From: JAJYQH01 sp036261615 | GTDB lineage: Bacteria > Actinomycetota > Actinomycetes > Propionibacteriales > Propionibacteriaceae | Assembly: GCA_036261615.1 (NCBI GenBank) | Contig: DATAKK010000034.1 | Span: 1 to 8,312, forward strand | Direction of reading: 5' to 3' | Length of the DNA: 8,312 nt | Program-made: the position numbers and the translations under genes | In this document: in pieces, positions 7,494 to 8,312 of the stretch | Position numbering within the stretch: the first letter of the stretch is position 1 | Layout of the letters: each line of letters begins with the position of its first letter | Notes under the pieces: generated by a model | What the model was told of the DNA's origin: nothing | What the model saw: the letters and a program-made list of their open reading frames with translations, nothing else | Database searches by the model: none

Positions 7494-7503
7494 TGACCGG
7501 TCA
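7494..7503. promoter_or_regulatory. Perfect 10-bp palindrome TGACCGGTCA, possible protein-binding site
   Basis: TGACCGGTCA reads identically on both strands. It lies about 100 bp upstream of the ponA2-like start and about 50 bp upstream of the predicted whiB -35, a position from which one factor could act on both genes. The half TGACCGG recurs at 7707-7713 just before the whiB gene. The binding protein is unknown, and GC-rich palindromes of this length do occur by chance. Confidence 0.3.
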
Positions 7504-7554
7504 CAGACGGCTCGGCTGGAGCGCAGGGGGCGGCCGAGTGAGTCCGCGGACCCA

Positions 7555-7583
7555 TTGCGCGGGGTGTGGGGGTGCTGTACATT
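7555..7583 (+). promoter_or_regulatory. Predicted whiB promoter
   Basis: TTGCGC (7555-7560) and TACATT (7578-7583) are separated by exactly 17 bp, matching a primary-sigma promoter. The predicted start is near 7590, giving a leader of about 133 nt. A second -10-like hexamer, TAGAAT (7700-7705), lies much closer to the gene but has no good -35 and would start transcription almost on the ribosome binding site. Confidence 0.5.
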
Positions 7584-7664
7584 CCTGGAAAACCCCTAAT
7601 CAGAGCGGGCTGAGGTGAGACCCGGCACCCAGTGAGAGCTGTAGGGGCACAGATGGTGATCAGT

Positions 7665-7697
7665 GGTGCACCCGCAGAAATCGCGGCGGGTGGCACC
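7665..7697 (+). promoter_or_regulatory. Stem-loop in the whiB 5' leader
   Basis: GGTGC (7665-7669) plus ACCCGC (7670-7675) pair with GCGGGT (7686-7691) and GCACC (7693-7697). This makes an 11-bp stem with one bulged G (7692) and a 10-nt loop (7676-7685). The stem ends 14 nt before the GGAGG ribosome binding site at 7712-7716. No U-tract follows, so it is not an intrinsic terminator. It could affect mRNA stability or ribosome access; this role is inferred from position. Confidence 0.45.
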
Positions 7698-7722
7698 CGT
7701 AGAATGTGACCGGAGGCGGGCG

Positions 7723-8166
7723 ATGAACGTCGTTCAGACCGATGATTGGACGCTCGACGCGCGGTGCCGGGGCATGGCCGACGCGTTGTTCCCTGAGGGC
7801 AAGGACCAGAAGCGGGCGCGGATCGTGTGCATGGGGTGCCCCGTGCGCGCCGTGTGCCTCGCCGAGGCGCTCGACAATCGGATCGAGTGGGGCGTGTGGG
7901 GCGGCCTGACCGAACGTGAACGCCGCCAGCTGCTGCGGCAGCGCCCCGACGTCACCTCCTGGCTCGCGGTGCTCACCGCCGCCACCGACGCGAACTCGCC
8001 CGTGCATGAGGGCCTGCCGAGCGGCGTGTCCGAGGTGATGCGCGGACTGCCCGCCGGCCACCCGCACCTGGGTGGCGGGGTGCCCGGCACGCACCACGTG
8101 GGACGCCCCGAGCGCGGCGCCCGGTCGGTCGAGTCGCGTCAGCACCCGGTGGCCACCGGCCGCTGA
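7723..8166 (+). CDS. whiB4: WhiB-family iron-sulfur transcriptional regulator (WhiB4/WblA-like)
   Basis: 147-residue WhiB-like protein. Four cysteines, C15, C36, C39 and C45 (C-X20-C-X2-C-X5-C), are spaced to hold a [4Fe-4S] cluster. The family turn GVWGG (57-61) and a basic stretch (ERERRQLLRQR, 64-74) used for DNA contact follow. Such proteins typically respond to O2, NO or redox state, and many bind the primary sigma factor. The assignment to the WhiB4 (mycobacteria)/WblA (Streptomyces) group rests mainly on the divergent ponA2-like neighbour, a layout I recall for both. Residues 76-147 form a Gly/Pro/His/Arg-rich tail, longer than the roughly 110-120 residues usual for WhiB4/WblA and without recognisable motifs. 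The ATG at 7723 is set by GGAGG (7712-7716) six bases upstream. An in-frame GTG at 7663 would add 20 residues but lies inside the leader hairpin region and lacks a ribosome binding site. Confidence 0.92.
   Translation: MNVVQTDDWTLDARCRGMADALFPEGKDQKRARIVCMGCPVRAVCLAEALDNRIEWGVWGGLTERERRQLLRQRPDVTSWLAVLTAATDANSPVHEGLPSGVSEVMRGLPAGHPHLGGGVPGTHHVGRPERGARSVESRQHPVATGR
8146..8159. repeat. Perfect 14-bp palindrome at the 3' end of the whiB gene
   Basis: CCGGTGGCCACCGG is self-complementary over all 14 bases and sits in the last codons of whiB. It has no loop, so it would make a poor RNA hairpin by itself. The first arm can also pair with ACCGG at 8173-8177. The function is unknown, and it may be chance in GC-rich coding sequence. 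Confidence 0.3.
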
Positions 8167-8171
8167 GGCCG

Positions 8172-8201
8172 CACCGGTTCGGGCTTCGGCGGATGCCGGT
8201 G
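8172..8201 (+). terminator. Weak hairpin after whiB, doubtful terminator
   Basis: CACCGG (8172-8177) can pair with CCGGTG (8196-8201) around an 18-nt loop. No T-run follows, so it does not match an intrinsic terminator, although actinobacterial terminators often lack a strong U-tract. It starts six bases after the whiB stop. Confidence 0.15.
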
Positions 8202-8219
8202 ACCCGAATAGGGTGACCC
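8198..8219 (+). repeat. Direct repeat GGTGACCC x2 flanking a -10-like hexamer
   Basis: GGTGACCC occurs at 8198-8205 and 8212-8219, 14 bp apart start to start, immediately before the next ATG. The second copy overlaps the TAGGGT hexamer. Two in-phase copies over a promoter could be a binding site for a regulator, but no family can be named. Confidence 0.35.
8209..8214 (+). promoter_or_regulatory. Candidate -10 element for a leaderless DUF4177 transcript
   Basis: TAGGGT fits TANNNT and is followed by six bases (GACCCC) and then the ATG at 8221, the leaderless spacing. The AGGG within it could alternatively act as a weak Shine-Dalgarno if the gene is co-transcribed with whiB, so the two readings compete. 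Confidence 0.35.
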
Positions 8220-8220
8220 C

Positions 8221-8312
8221 ATGACCAAGTGGGAGTACTTCACCGCACCGATCCTGAGCCACGTGGCCCAGCAGATCCTCAACAACTACGGCGCCGAGGG
8301 CTGGGAGCTCGT
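8221..8312 (+). CDS. DUF4177-type small protein, 5' part only
   Basis: Only the first 30 codons and two bases of the next are present; the gene runs off the window. The visible sequence starts MTKWEYFTAPI, continues with HVAQQILNNYG and ends at EGWEL. The KWEY start and the LNxxGxxGWELV pattern are typical of DUF4177 proteins, which are small (about 50-60 residues) and have no known function. It lies 54 bp downstream of whiB on the same strand. From memory, similar small genes sit between whiB4/wblA-type loci and a RidA-family gene in some Actinobacteria, but the downstream gene is not visible here. Confidence 0.75.
   Translation, partial: MTKWEYFTAPILSHVAQQILNNYGAEGWEL

Larger units (their letters stand above)
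7391..7722. other. Divergent regulatory region between ponA2-like gene and whiB gene
   Basis: 332 bp without a supported gene. Reading toward ponA2, it holds a TACCCT hexamer abutting the start codon and a second TACCCT at 7474-7469 on the minus strand. The middle has a perfect palindrome at 7494-7503. Reading toward whiB, it holds a TTGCGC-N17-TACATT promoter, a roughly 130-nt leader with a hairpin, and a strong ribosome binding site. The frames open through this stretch have no recognisable motif and no plausible start signals. Confidence 0.8.

Noticed and set aside
7391..7696. Open frame extending the PBP by 102 residues upstream of the ATG at 7390
   Set aside because: The added sequence is low-complexity Pro/Ala/Arg-rich with no family match I recognise, no start signal, and it overlaps the whiB promoter region. 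The canonical tail-plus-membrane-helix N-terminus begins at 7390.
7663..7722. Upstream in-frame GTG adding 20 residues to the WhiB protein
   Set aside because: There is no ribosome binding site before 7663, while GGAGG is ideally placed for 7723. The segment is also occupied by the leader hairpin.

Overview
The window is about 8.3 kb of very GC-rich DNA. Codon usage has strong G/C at third positions. A WhiB-family gene, found only in Actinomycetota and their phages, and an actinobacterial-length class I xylose isomerase both point to a high-GC Gram-positive chromosome. I cannot place the genus from the sequence alone. No transposase, phage gene, CRISPR array, tRNA or rRNA was seen. Gene density is high, and the only gap over 300 bp is a regulatory intergenic region.

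Left half (34-4023): a D-xylose utilisation cassette. A ROK-family repressor (xylR type) on the minus strand diverges from xylA and xylB on the plus strand. The 100-bp divergent gap holds a plausible xylA promoter, an inverted repeat over its -10 and start point that could be the repressor's operator, and a -10 element right next to the repressor's ATG. XylA converts xylose to xylulose, and XylB phosphorylates xylulose to xylulose 5-phosphate for the pentose phosphate pathway. No xylose transporter lies in the window.

Right half (4059-8312): a cell-envelope and redox-regulator block that, from memory, matches a layout conserved in Actinobacteria (M. tuberculosis Rv3683-ponA2-whiB4; the Streptomyces wblA locus). 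On the minus strand, a class A penicillin-binding protein with a C-terminal PASTA domain (ponA2-like) overlaps by one base a membrane-anchored metallophosphoesterase. Diverging from it is a WhiB4/WblA-like iron-sulfur regulator, followed by the start of a DUF4177-type small protein that runs off the window. The 332-bp divergent gap contains a good sigma-A-type promoter for the whiB gene, a roughly 130-nt leader with a strong GC hairpin just before the ribosome binding site, and a perfect 10-bp palindrome.

Three genes (xylR, ponA2-like, DUF4177) have no good Shine-Dalgarno but carry a TANNNT hexamer 6-7 nt before the ATG, which suggests leaderless transcripts. I see no wholly new multi-gene system here. 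The points most worth a second look are regulatory: the whiB leader hairpin, the leaderless starts, the candidate xyl operator, and a variant metal motif in the phosphoesterase.
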